Source: HGM04593 sp045533955 (GTDB lineage Bacteria; Bacteroidota; Bacteroidia; Bacteroidales; Bacteroidaceae). From it: a stretch of DNA of 64,000 nt. Below the pieces are notes generated by a model, which was not told the origin of the DNA, ran no database searches, and saw nothing but the letters and a program-made list of their open reading frames with translations. How positions within the stretch are numbered: the first letter of the stretch is position 1; the number at the start of each line of letters is the position of its first letter. Of the stretch, positions 25,548 to 33,990 are shown piece by piece. Made by a program: the position numbers and the translations under genes. Where the stretch lies: contig JAZSIU010000045.1 in assembly GCA_045533955.1 (NCBI GenBank), positions 33,615-97,614 on the forward strand, given 5' to 3'.

Positions 25548-26954
25548 ATGAAAAAACTCTTAATTTGTTTGACATTATTGCTACCCCAATGCTTGCAGCA
25601 GATTCTGGCACAGGAGTATATCTCGTGCCGTCCACCGGTTGCAGACAGACATTTTGTATCGCAAACCGTCGAGAAGAAAATAGCCGAAACAACGGCGCAG
25701 TTGACAAATAAAAAGCTCGCTTGGATGTTCGCAAACTGCTTCCCCAACACCCTCGACACAACAGTCTATCCCAACGGCGAGGGCGATACTTTTGTCTATA
25801 CGGGCGATATTGCTGCAATGTGGTTGCGCGACTCGGGCGCACAAGTGTGGACATATATGCGCTTTATTGCCCGGGACAAGGAGCTCAGAAAAATGATTGC
25901 AGGGGTTATTTTGCGGCAATTCCGTTGCATACAGATTGACCCCTATGCAAATGCCTTCTACAAAGAGGCCGACAAGGTGGGCGAGTGGGCAAGCGACCAC
26001 ACAGATATGCGCCCCGGAGTGCACGAGAGAAAATGGGAGATTGACTCGCACTGTTACCCCATACGTCTGGCCTATGAATATTGGAAGCGCTCGGGCGACA
26101 CTTCTATTTTTGGTGAAGATTGGCTCGCCAGTATTCAGCTGACACTAAAAACCTTCCGCGAGCAGCAGCGCAAGAATGGAGTGGGGCCTTACACCTTCCT
26201 GCGCACTACGGCACGAGCCTTCGACACGCTTAACAACGGCGGAAAAGGTGCCCCCGTAAAGCCCGTCGGGCTGATAGTATCGTCGTTTCGTCCCTCGGAC
26301 GATGCAACAACGCTGCAATTCCTTGTCCCCTCGAATTTCTTTGCAGTAACGTCGTTGCGCAAGGCTGCCGAGATTCTCACCACGGTAAATAATCGCACCG
26401 ACCTTGCCGACGAGTGCACCGCTCTTGCCACAGAGGTCGAGAATGCACTAAAAGAGTATGCCACCTACGAGCACCCCCTCTATGGTAAAATATACGCCTT
26501 CGAGGTTGACGGATTCGGCAATCATCTGCTTATGGACGACGCCAACGTGCCCAGCCTTCTTGCAATGCCTTATCTGGGCGACGTTGCAATAGACGACCCC
26601 ATCTACCAAAATACACGCAAATTCGTGTGGAGCGACAGTAACCCCTATTTCTTCAAAGGAAAAGCAGCCGAGGGCATAGGCGGCCCGCACGTTGGATATT
26701 CAATGGCGTGGCCTATGAGCATAATAATGAAGGGCCTTACCTCGACCGACGATGCCGAGATAAAAAAGTGTGTCGAAATGCTCATAAGCACCGATGCGGG
26801 CACAGGATTTATGCACGAATCGTTCAACGTCGATAACCCGCAGAAGTTTACCCGTTCGTGGTTCGCTTGGGTGAACGGCCTCTTCGGCGAGCTTATACTC
26901 AAAATAATAGACGATGGTAAATTAGAACTTCTCAACAGCATAAATATCCGGTAA
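25548..26954 (+). CDS. GH125 exo-alpha-1,6-mannosidase
   Basis: A 468-residue exported glycosidase of family GH125 (DUF1237), whose characterised members remove alpha-1,6-linked mannose from N-glycan cores or mannans by an inverting mechanism. Family blocks present include LAWMFANCFPNTLDTTV, YTGDIAAMWLRDSGAQVW, KWEIDSHCYPIRLAY, SSFRPSDDATTLQFLVPSN, LLMDDANVPSLLAMPY and GIGGPHVGYSMAWPMS; these contain the conserved acidic residues. The start at 25548 gives a clean signal peptide (MKKLLICLTLLLPQCLQQILAQ); the frame extends 29 codons upstream without a plausible leader. It is the first gene of an operon: the EEP-SGNH gene starts 2 bp after its stop. Confidence 0.95.
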   Translation: MKKLLICLTLLLPQCLQQILAQEYISCRPPVADRHFVSQTVEKKIAETTAQLTNKKLAWMFANCFPNTLDTTVYPNGEGDTFVYTGDIAAMWLRDSGAQVWTYMRFIARDKELRKMIAGVILRQFRCIQIDPYANAFYKEADKVGEWASDHTDMRPGVHERKWEIDSHCYPIRLAYEYWKRSGDTSIFGEDWLASIQLTLKTFREQQRKNGVGPYTFLRTTARAFDTLNNGGKGAPVKPVGLIVSSFRPSDDATTLQFLVPSNFFAVTSLRKAAEILTTVNNRTDLADECTALATEVENALKEYATYEHPLYGKIYAFEVDGFGNHLLMDDANVPSLLAMPYLGDVAIDDPIYQNTRKFVWSDSNPYFFKGKAAEGIGGPHVGYSMAWPMSIIMKGLTSTDDAEIKKCVEMLISTDAGTGFMHESFNVDNPQKFTRSWFAWVNGLFGELILKIIDDGKLELLNSINIR

Positions 26955-26956
26955 CT

Positions 26957-28486
26957 ATGAAACGCACGACGATACTTGTTCTTATGCTTGCGCTTGCGAC
27001 CACTCTGTCGGCACAGGCGCTGTTGGTGGGACAATATAATATAAGGTTCGATAAGCCGTTAGACCGCGAGCAGGGTAACGGTTGGGACGTTCGCGCCCCC
27101 GGAATATATGCATTGATAAACTATGAGGGGTGGGATATTTTCGGGGCACAGGAGGTACTGTATAATCAATTGAAAGACCTTTGTGCCAATCTCGACGGAT
27201 ACGACTATATTGGCGTCGCTCGCGACGATGGCGATAAAAAAGGCGAGTATGCACCAATCTTTTACAAAAAGAGCCGACTGCGCTGCATCGACAAAGGACA
27301 CTTTTGGCTCTCGGAGACGCCCGAAAAGGTGGGCTCAAAGGGGTGGGACGCTGCCCTGTGCCGAATATGTACGTGGGGACAATTCGAGGACAAGAGTACA
27401 AAATGGCGCTTCTGGGCATTTAATCTGCATCAAGACCACGTGGGAAAAGTGGCAAGGCTCGAGAGTGCCAAGCTTGTGCTGCGCAAAATAAAGGAGATGT
27501 GCGGCGAGGCACCTTATATACTGACGGGCGACTTTAATGTCGATCAGAGAGACAGTGTATATACAATCCTCACAGGCTCGAAAATGTTGGTTGACGCATA
27601 CACCGCCGCACGACACAAAATGTGCGAGACAGGCTCGATGAACTATTTTAACCCCGAATATAAAACCGACAGCAGAATAGACCACATATTCCTCTCGCCA
27701 CATTTCAAGGTGCAAAAATACGGCCTGCACTCTTACAACTATTGGCAGCCCATCGAACCTACCCCCGAGAAGCTCGGAGCAATAGCGCAGGGAGTAGAAG
27801 GGGTTGCTCTGCACCGACAGCGTATGCTCTCGGACCACTATCCCATCGACGCATTAGTGGAGCTTCCGCGTCTGCGCTCGCCACAGGATTGGGCGCAATA
27901 TGGCCGCTACGAGGCTGCCAACGAAAAAACCGAAAAAGCAAAAGTGGTGTTTATGGGCAACTCAATCACCCAAAATTGGTACCGCTACCGCCCCGAATTT
28001 TTCGACGAAAATGAAGGTTATCTGTGTCGGGGCATAAGCGGACAGGTAACGGCACAGATGTTGGCCCGCTTCCGTTCGGACGTAATAAATCTGCACCCCA
28101 AAAAGGTTGTAATTCTTGCCGGAACAAACGATATTGCAATGAATCAAGGGTACGTCAGCATCGAACACATTTACGAGAATATAATCTCTATGGCCGAGCT
28201 TGCACGTTACAACGGCATAAAAGTTGTGCTCTGCTCGCTGCTTCCGGCCGACCGCTACGGCTGGTCGTGGGAGATTGACCGCGAGCGTGCAATAAACTCC
28301 ATCGACACCCTTAACGAGAAGCTGCGCGCCTATGCCCAGAAGAACAAAATTCCCTACGCCGATTTTTACTCGGCAATGGTCGATGAGAACAAGGCCCTCA
28401 AGAAAGAGTTTCAAGAGGATGCCGTTCATCCTAATCGCGAGGGATATTTGATTATGGAAGAGATTATTCAGAAAATACTAAAATAA
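26957..28486 (+). CDS. Fusion of an EEP-family hydrolase and an SGNH esterase
   Basis: A 509-residue exported protein with two enzyme modules. Residues 1-19 are a signal peptide. Residues about 20-298 form an endonuclease/exonuclease/phosphatase fold, with QYNIRFD, GAQEV, LHQDHVG, TGDFNVD and SDHYPID catalytic blocks. EEP proteins are common in Bacteroidetes glycan loci, where the target phosphoester is usually unknown. Residues about 325-509 form an SGNH hydrolase: Ser336 in FMGNSIT, GISGQ, LAGTNDIA, and the Asp-His pair in DAVHPNREG. Both active sites look complete. It lies between GH125 (2 bp) and GH97 (13 bp), so a role in trimming phosphorylated or acylated mannose-rich glycans is a reasonable inference. 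Confidence 0.88.
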   Translation: MKRTTILVLMLALATTLSAQALLVGQYNIRFDKPLDREQGNGWDVRAPGIYALINYEGWDIFGAQEVLYNQLKDLCANLDGYDYIGVARDDGDKKGEYAPIFYKKSRLRCIDKGHFWLSETPEKVGSKGWDAALCRICTWGQFEDKSTKWRFWAFNLHQDHVGKVARLESAKLVLRKIKEMCGEAPYILTGDFNVDQRDSVYTILTGSKMLVDAYTAARHKMCETGSMNYFNPEYKTDSRIDHIFLSPHFKVQKYGLHSYNYWQPIEPTPEKLGAIAQGVEGVALHRQRMLSDHYPIDALVELPRLRSPQDWAQYGRYEAANEKTEKAKVVFMGNSITQNWYRYRPEFFDENEGYLCRGISGQVTAQMLARFRSDVINLHPKKVVILAGTNDIAMNQGYVSIEHIYENIISMAELARYNGIKVVLCSLLPADRYGWSWEIDRERAINSIDTLNEKLRAYAQKNKIPYADFYSAMVDENKALKKEFQEDAVHPNREGYLIMEEIIQKILK

Positions 28487-28499
28487 AGAATACGAAAAT

Positions 28500-30449
28500 A
28501 TGAAAAAACTACTCACGACCCTTTTTCTATCGGCGATATTCGCAGGCGCATCGGCGCAAACAGCGCGCACGCTATCCTCGCCCGATGGCAACATAAAAGT
28601 AACTGTCAGCCTTGCCGATGGCATCACTTACGACGTATATTGCGGCAACGAACTTATTCTTGACGATTGTCGTCTCTCGCTCGACGTTGGCGGAAAAGTA
28701 TTAGGCTCGGCACCGCAGCTCAAGAGCACGCAGCGAACAGCTATAAACGAGATTAAAGAGCCCTTCCTACATCTGAAATATGCAAAAGTACCCAATATAT
28801 GCAATCAGATGACGCTGAAAATGAAAGGCGGATATTCGGTCGTGTTTCGCGCCTACGACGATGGCATTGCCTATCGTTTTGTAACCGAACTCGGCGGGAC
28901 AGTGTGCGTGAACGACGAGGATATTACGCTCTTTTTCCCCGAGGAGGCACAATTAGTGCTCCAGCAGAGCGACCGCTACCGAACATCTTACGAAGAACGT
29001 TACTCGTTCGTAAAATCGAGCGAGTGGCTCAGCTACAATAAAATGGCCCATTATCCCATTCTCGCAACCACCGCACAGGGCACAAAAATACTAATGAGTG
29101 AGGCCGACGTAAGAGACTATCCGGCAGCCTTCTTCCGCGGCAACGACGCCAACGGATTCTCGTCGCTCTTCCCCGCAGTGCCCGCACACGAAAAACCCCG
29201 CAGCGACAAGAGTAACGACATTCTTATGCGCCACAAATATATTGCAAAGACCGACGGAACAAGAGAATTTCCGTGGCGCTATTTTGTTATTGTAAAGGAC
29301 GAGGCCGCCCTCATCGAGACCACAATGGGTTGTCGCCTCGCCGCCGAATGCTGCTTAGACGACCTCTCGTGGATTGTTCCCGGACAGGCCAGCTGGGAGT
29401 GGTGGAACGGCGCCGTTCCCTACGGCGCGGATGTAAATTTCAAGGCAGGCCTTAATGTCGAGACCTATAAATACTTTATGAACTTTGCATCGAAATATGG
29501 CATAAAATATATTGTAATGGACGAGGGGTGGGCAAAGGATAATATGGACCCCTACACTCCCAATCCCAATTGCGACCTTCACCAGATTATAGCACACGGA
29601 AAGAGTGTAGGTGTCGGCGTTATTCTGTGGCTCACGTGGCGATGCGTCGAGGAGAATCCCGGCCTTTTCGAGAAATTTTCCGAGTGGGGCGTCAAGGGCG
29701 TGAAAATAGACTTTATGGACCGTAGCGACCAATGGATGGTCAACTTCTACGAGCGCACAGTAAAAGAGGCTGCACGCCACAAGATTTTTGTAAACTACCA
29801 CGGAGCGTTCAAGCCAGCCGGCCTCGAATATATGTACCCCAATCTGCTCTCGTACGAGGGTGTTACGGGAATGGAGCAGATGGGCAATTGTCGCCCCGAG
29901 AACAGCATCTATCTGCCATTTATACGTAACGCGGTGGGCCCGATGGAGTATACCCCCGGAGCAATGAACAGTATGCAGCCCGATAAATACTCGGCACGCC
30001 GTCCCAACTCGGCCAGCATCGGCACGCGCGCCTATCAGATGGCACTTTTTGTTATATTCGAGTCGGGCCTTCAGATGCTCGCCGATAATCCTACATTATA
30101 TTATAATAATGACGAGTGCACACGCTTCATTGCGTCTGTGCCCGTTCTTTGGGACGATACAAAAGCTCTCTCGGCCAAGCTGGGCGAGCATCTTATCGTT
30201 GCCAAGCGCAGCGGCGAAAAATGGTTCCTCGGAGGAATGACAGCCGAACTTAAAGAGCCTCTGGTGAAAGAGATTAAGCTCGATTTTCTTCCCGATGGCA
30301 AAGAGTTTACACTAACCGCCTTTGAGGATGGCCTGAATGCCGATGTTCAGGCGATGCACTACAAGAAGAGCGTGCGCAAGGTGCGTAATAGCGACACGGT
30401 GCTTGTGAAAATGGTGCGCAACGGAGGCTACGCAGCTGTTATTGAATAG
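28500..30449 (+). CDS. GH97 glycosidase, probably retaining alpha-galactosidase type
   Basis: A 649-residue secreted enzyme with signal peptide (about 1-19). It has the GH97 layout: an N-terminal beta-sandwich (about 25-270), a catalytic barrel (about 285-555; KYGIKYIVMDEGWAKDN, VILWLTWR, VKGVKIDFMDRSDQW, FVNYHGAFKP, SYEGVTGMEQ) and a C-terminal sheet domain. Asp404 in KIDFMD stands where retaining GH97 alpha-galactosidases have their nucleophile; the inverting alpha-glucosidases of the SusB type lack it. So galactosidase activity is predicted, not proven. Third gene of the GH125 operon; a 13-bp hairpin follows. Confidence 0.9.
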   Translation: MKKLLTTLFLSAIFAGASAQTARTLSSPDGNIKVTVSLADGITYDVYCGNELILDDCRLSLDVGGKVLGSAPQLKSTQRTAINEIKEPFLHLKYAKVPNICNQMTLKMKGGYSVVFRAYDDGIAYRFVTELGGTVCVNDEDITLFFPEEAQLVLQQSDRYRTSYEERYSFVKSSEWLSYNKMAHYPILATTAQGTKILMSEADVRDYPAAFFRGNDANGFSSLFPAVPAHEKPRSDKSNDILMRHKYIAKTDGTREFPWRYFVIVKDEAALIETTMGCRLAAECCLDDLSWIVPGQASWEWWNGAVPYGADVNFKAGLNVETYKYFMNFASKYGIKYIVMDEGWAKDNMDPYTPNPNCDLHQIIAHGKSVGVGVILWLTWRCVEENPGLFEKFSEWGVKGVKIDFMDRSDQWMVNFYERTVKEAARHKIFVNYHGAFKPAGLEYMYPNLLSYEGVTGMEQMGNCRPENSIYLPFIRNAVGPMEYTPGAMNSMQPDKYSARRPNSASIGTRAYQMALFVIFESGLQMLADNPTLYYNNDECTRFIASVPVLWDDTKALSAKLGEHLIVAKRSGEKWFLGGMTAELKEPLVKEIKLDFLPDGKEFTLTAFEDGLNADVQAMHYKKSVRKVRNSDTVLVKMVRNGGYAAVIE

Positions 30450-30496
30450 TATTTTATAGAATAAGAGTGATAAATTCTCTTTTAGAGAAATATTTT

Positions 30497-30535
30497 AACT
30501 ATCTTTGCATTTGTGCAAAGATAGTTTGCTTTTTC
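30497..30535 (+). terminator. Hairpin after the GH97 operon
   Basis: A perfect 13-bp stem (30497-30509 with 30514-30526) with a TTTG loop and a T-rich tail lies about 50 bases past the GH97 stop. The left arm also contains TATCTTTG, a consensus -7 box, so the same bases might start transcription of the peptidase operon. Both readings are possible. Confidence 0.65.
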
Positions 30536-30594
30536 GGGGTGGGCATCGCGTTTATTTTATATGCGTTTTTGAGGTGCTTCTCGCGGGGGCAAAC

Positions 30595-30635
30595 AATCGG
30601 CCGCGGATGTCATTATCTCCGGGCCGACAGCCGAT
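30595..30635 (+). other. Possible structured leader before the serine peptidase gene
   Basis: ATCGG and CCGAT border an inner inverted pair (CCGCGGA with TCCGGG), which could fold into a nested hairpin in the mRNA leader about 40 bases before the ATG. The match is imperfect. Confidence 0.3.
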
Positions 30636-30672
30636 GAACAAAATAACGACAATTAACTAAAAATAAATATCT

Positions 30673-31971
30673 ATGCGTAGAAAAATTCTTTCCTTAGCAA
30701 TGTTGCTCCTTGCAGCAACCACAGTTTTTGCCAACAATGAAGGCATTGAAAAAATGTTGAGCGAGATTAAAGCAATCTCGGGATACGAAAAATTAGAGAA
30801 GGCCGACACCACACGCAGCTACTACCTGCTGAAATTCACACAGCTCATCGACCCCAACAACGCCGAGGTAGGCACCTTCGAGCAGCGTGTGATGCTGGGA
30901 CACCGCGGATTCGACCGCCCCACAGTAATAGTTACCGAAGGCTACGGCGGCGACTATGCATTTGGCAGCAAGCGTTATATGGAGGAGCTTACACACATCC
31001 TCGACGCCAATATCCTGTTCGTCGAGTATCGTTTCTTCTCGCAATCGAAGCCCGAGCAGCTCAATTGGGACTATATGACAATTGCAAACTCGATGCACGA
31101 TTATCACGCAATTACAACCGCTTTCAAAAAATTCTATACAGGAAAATGGGCATCAACAGGCATCAGCAAGGGTGGCTCGACCACAATCTTCTACCGCGCC
31201 TATTATCCCGAGGACGTTGACGTATCGGTTCCCTACGTTGCTCCCCTGAGTCGCTCGCTCGAAGATGGTCGCCACGAGTCGTTCCTCGAGCAAGCATCAA
31301 CCAAAGCCAACCGCGATGCAGTGCGCAATTTCCAATTTCAACTGCTCGAACGCAAGGCCGCACTCCTGCCAATGTTCAACCAATATTGCTTGAACAAAGA
31401 ATACACATTCTATGTGCCCACAGAAACAATTTACGACCTTTGCGTCCTCGAGTATCAATTCTCATTCTGGCAGTGGGGCTCGCCTGCGTCCGAGATTCCC
31501 GTGGCAACAGCAAGCGACGAGGAGGTATTCAAATATTTCATTCGCACGTGCGAGCCCAATTACTTCTCGCGCAAGAACGACCTTGAATCATTCTCGGTTC
31601 AGGCAGTAAAGGACTTTGGTTACTACGGCTACAATGTCGACCCCTTCAAAGATTACATCAACGTCGAGGATATTGAGGGCTACTACAAAAAGGTTATGCT
31701 CCCCTCGCAGTGGGCCGACACTGTATTTGACGATTATAATTATCGTTTCGTTACCGATTTTCTAACCGAGAACGACCCCAAGATGATATTCATCTACGGC
31801 GAGTGGGACCCGTGGACTGCAAGCGGCGTTACTTGGTTGCGCGACCGTAACAAGAAAAATATTCACATTTACATCGAGCCCGACGGCAGCCACAAGGCGC
31901 GCATCGGCTCAATGCCCGAAAATATACGTGGCGAGATTCTCAATAAACTCGCAGATTGGATGTTGCAGTAA
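30673..31971 (+). CDS. Secreted serine peptidase, S28/S37-like (prolyl tripeptidyl type)
   Basis: A 432-residue exported alpha/beta-hydrolase peptidase with a signal peptide ending VFA at about residue 20. The nucleophile elbow GISKGG has Ser165; the acid residue is in YGEWDPWT and the His in DGSHKARI near the C-terminus. The early block RVMLGHRGFDRPTVIVTEGYGG and the FVEYRFFSQSKP segment are typical of the PS-10/S37 branch often annotated S28 in Bacteroidetes. Such enzymes release tri- or dipeptides from N-termini, often with a proline preference. It leads an operon with an ABC ATPase (5 bp) and a C-S lyase. Confidence 0.85.
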   Translation: MRRKILSLAMLLLAATTVFANNEGIEKMLSEIKAISGYEKLEKADTTRSYYLLKFTQLIDPNNAEVGTFEQRVMLGHRGFDRPTVIVTEGYGGDYAFGSKRYMEELTHILDANILFVEYRFFSQSKPEQLNWDYMTIANSMHDYHAITTAFKKFYTGKWASTGISKGGSTTIFYRAYYPEDVDVSVPYVAPLSRSLEDGRHESFLEQASTKANRDAVRNFQFQLLERKAALLPMFNQYCLNKEYTFYVPTETIYDLCVLEYQFSFWQWGSPASEIPVATASDEEVFKYFIRTCEPNYFSRKNDLESFSVQAVKDFGYYGYNVDPFKDYINVEDIEGYYKKVMLPSQWADTVFDDYNYRFVTDFLTENDPKMIFIYGEWDPWTASGVTWLRDRNKKNIHIYIEPDGSHKARIGSMPENIRGEILNKLADWMLQ

Positions 31972-31976
31972 ATTAA

Positions 31977-32753
31977 ATGGCAGCAATTGTACTTGACAAA
32001 CTATCAATAGGTTACACCCATAATAGGCAACAAATGCCTATTATGGGTGTAATTGATGCAACCCTCGAGTGTGGAGAGTTTGTTGCACTCATAGGCGCCA
32101 ACGGTGCCGGAAAATCGACGCTTCTGCGCACGCTGTCGGCTTTTCAAAGGCCTCTCGGCGGAACAATCACCTATCCCGACGGCGACTCTCGCCCGCGCAG
32201 CGCCTCGGAGCTTGCGACACAATTGGCCGTGGTGCTTACGAGCAACAGCGGGCTGCATAGTCTGACGGTGCGCGAGGTGGTGGCAATGGGACGTTCGCCC
32301 TATACAAATTTCTTGGGACGTACCCGTGCACACGACGAAGAGATTATTGAGCGCGCAATGTCGATGGTAGGTATTACCCACCTGTCAGGACGAAGAATAG
32401 AGACACTGAGCGACGGCGAACGACAAAAGACTATGATTGCAAAAGCGCTTGCACAAGAGACGCCGGTGATAATGCTCGACGAACCCACCGCCTTTCTCGA
32501 TTTTAGTAGTCGCGTGCAACTTTTTCGCTTGCTGCAAAAGTTGGCTCACGACACGGGAAAAGCAATCCTTGTATCGACGCACGACCTTGAACTTGTGCTT
32601 CGGTTGGCCGATAAAGTGTGGCTCATACACAACAAAAAAATGCACACGGGTGGGGTAGATGAACTTGCCGCAAGCGGCGTGCTGCCTCTTTTTATCGAGG
32701 GCGACGGAATAAAATTCAACCCCGAGAATAACTGTATCGAGGTTAAACAATGA
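31977..32753 (+). CDS. ABC transporter ATPase, FecE/BtuD-like
   Basis: A 258-residue nucleotide-binding subunit. Walker A is GANGAGKST at residues 40-48, the signature reads LSDGE at 144-148, Walker B is VIMLDE at 164-169, and the switch His follows in STHDLEL. The FecE/BtuD branch usually energises uptake of iron chelates, haem or cobalamin, but no permease or binding protein is encoded nearby, so it may be an orphan. Residues about 14-25 (THNRQQMPIMGV) look like an insertion before the VIDATL strand, encoded by a perfect hairpin at 32012-32052. The first ATG, 5 bp after the peptidase stop, is kept because it includes the expected first strand. An in-frame ATG also lies within the hairpin. 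Confidence 0.88.
   Translation: MAAIVLDKLSIGYTHNRQQMPIMGVIDATLECGEFVALIGANGAGKSTLLRTLSAFQRPLGGTITYPDGDSRPRSASELATQLAVVLTSNSGLHSLTVREVVAMGRSPYTNFLGRTRAHDEEIIERAMSMVGITHLSGRRIETLSDGERQKTMIAKALAQETPVIMLDEPTAFLDFSSRVQLFRLLQKLAHDTGKAILVSTHDLELVLRLADKVWLIHNKKMHTGGVDELAASGVLPLFIEGDGIKFNPENNCIEVKQ
32012..32052 (+). repeat. Perfect 18-bp inverted repeat inside the ABC ATPase gene
   Basis: TTACACCCATAATAGGCA at 32012-32029 is exactly complementary to 32035-32052, with a 5-base loop (ACAAA). It lies 35 bases into the coding sequence and keeps the reading frame. An in-frame ATG begins on the last loop base (32034). Confidence 0.9.
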
Positions 32754-32771
32754 ATAAACAAACAAAAAAAA

Positions 32772-33941
32772 ATGAAATATAATTTCGACGAGATAATTGA
32801 GCGTCGCGGCACAGATTGCGTAAAGTACGATGCCGTAAAAGATATTTTCGGATGCGATGATATTCTGCCGCTGTGGGTGGCTGATATGGATTTTCGCGCG
32901 CCCGATTGCGTATATAAGGCCCTCGCCCGGCGTGTCGAGCACCCCGTCTATGGCTACACTTTTTTGAGCCCTCGCTGGAAGCCTGCGATAAAAAAATGGC
33001 TTGCGCGGCGATATTCGTGGAGCGTACAGGACGAGGAGATTGGCTTCGTCGGAGGCATCGTGCCAGCTCTTGCCTTTGCCATCGAGTGCTTTACAAAGCC
33101 CGGTGAGGGAGTGCTCATACAGTCGCCCGTCTATCATCCCTACACACACGTAACAGCCGACCACGGCCGTCGGGTGGTAAACAACAGACTGCTGCTTGTC
33201 GATGGGCAATACAGAGTAGATTTTGACGATTTTGAACGCAAGGCAAAGGAGTGCCGAATGTTCCTCCTGTGTCATCCTCACAACCCCGGCGGGCGCGTGT
33301 GGAGACGCGACGAACTTCTGCGTATGGCCGACATTTGCAAGCGCAACAACGTACTTGTCGTATCCGACGAGATTCATTGTGATATGATGCTCCGTGGCTA
33401 TACTCACACACCCTTTGCGACAATAAGCGACGACGCTGCACAAAATTGCATTACGCTGATGGCAGCCAGCAAGACATTTAATATTGCAGGCCTTAAAAGC
33501 TCGTATCACATAATAAAAAATCCCGAGATTCGCGCCCGATACAGCGAATATCTGCGCATAAACGAACTTGATTTTGCCCCTCTCTTCTCGACCGAGCCGG
33601 TTGCAGCCGCCTACGACGAAGGCGAAGAGTGGCTCGGGCAGATGCTGCAATATGTCGAGGCTAATATCGACTATGTACAGCTATTTATTCAGAAAAATTT
33701 GCCCCGATTGTCAATGATACGCCCCGAGGCATCGTACCTTATATTTATAGACGCTCGTGGACTCGGGCTCGAGCACGACAGCCTTGTCCGTTTTTTTGTA
33801 GAGCAGGCAAAAGTGGGGCTGAACGACGGAGCAATGTTCGGCCCCGGAGGCGAGGGCTTTATGCGAATGAACGTCGGATGCCCGCGTGCCACCCTCAAAG
33901 AGGCGATGCGCCGGATTAAAGAGGCATACGACAGACTTTAA
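32772..33941 (+). CDS. PLP-dependent C-S lyase, MalY/PatB family
   Basis: A 389-residue fold-type I PLP enzyme, probably a cystathionine beta-lyase or cysteine-S-conjugate lyase that releases a thiol, pyruvate and ammonia. Family features: an opening RRGTDCVKYD, LPLWVADMDF, the HPVYGYT turn, PHNPGGRVW, SDEIHCDMM, and the PLP Lys234 in AASKTFNIAGL. The C-terminal substrate Arg lies in FMRMNVGCPR. MalY/PatB proteins are more likely here than a true aminotransferase because of the WVADMDF start. It follows the ABC ATPase by 18 bp and closes the operon. A 20-bp perfect hairpin begins at the base after its stop. Confidence 0.92.
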   Translation: MKYNFDEIIERRGTDCVKYDAVKDIFGCDDILPLWVADMDFRAPDCVYKALARRVEHPVYGYTFLSPRWKPAIKKWLARRYSWSVQDEEIGFVGGIVPALAFAIECFTKPGEGVLIQSPVYHPYTHVTADHGRRVVNNRLLLVDGQYRVDFDDFERKAKECRMFLLCHPHNPGGRVWRRDELLRMADICKRNNVLVVSDEIHCDMMLRGYTHTPFATISDDAAQNCITLMAASKTFNIAGLKSSYHIIKNPEIRARYSEYLRINELDFAPLFSTEPVAAAYDEGEEWLGQMLQYVEANIDYVQLFIQKNLPRLSMIRPEASYLIFIDARGLGLEHDSLVRFFVEQAKVGLNDGAMFGPGGEGFMRMNVGCPRATLKEAMRRIKEAYDRL

Positions 33942-33987
33942 TAAACAATCATCCGAAGAACAGCGACGTTCTTCGGATGATTGTTTA
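33942..33987. terminator. Perfect 20-bp hairpin between C-S lyase and the symporter gene
   Basis: Bases 33942-33961 pair without mismatch with 33968-33987 (6-base loop). It starts directly after the C-S lyase stop and ends 3 bases before the convergent symporter stop. There is no long T tail on either side, so termination strength is uncertain. Confidence 0.7.
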
Positions 33988-33990
33988 CTA

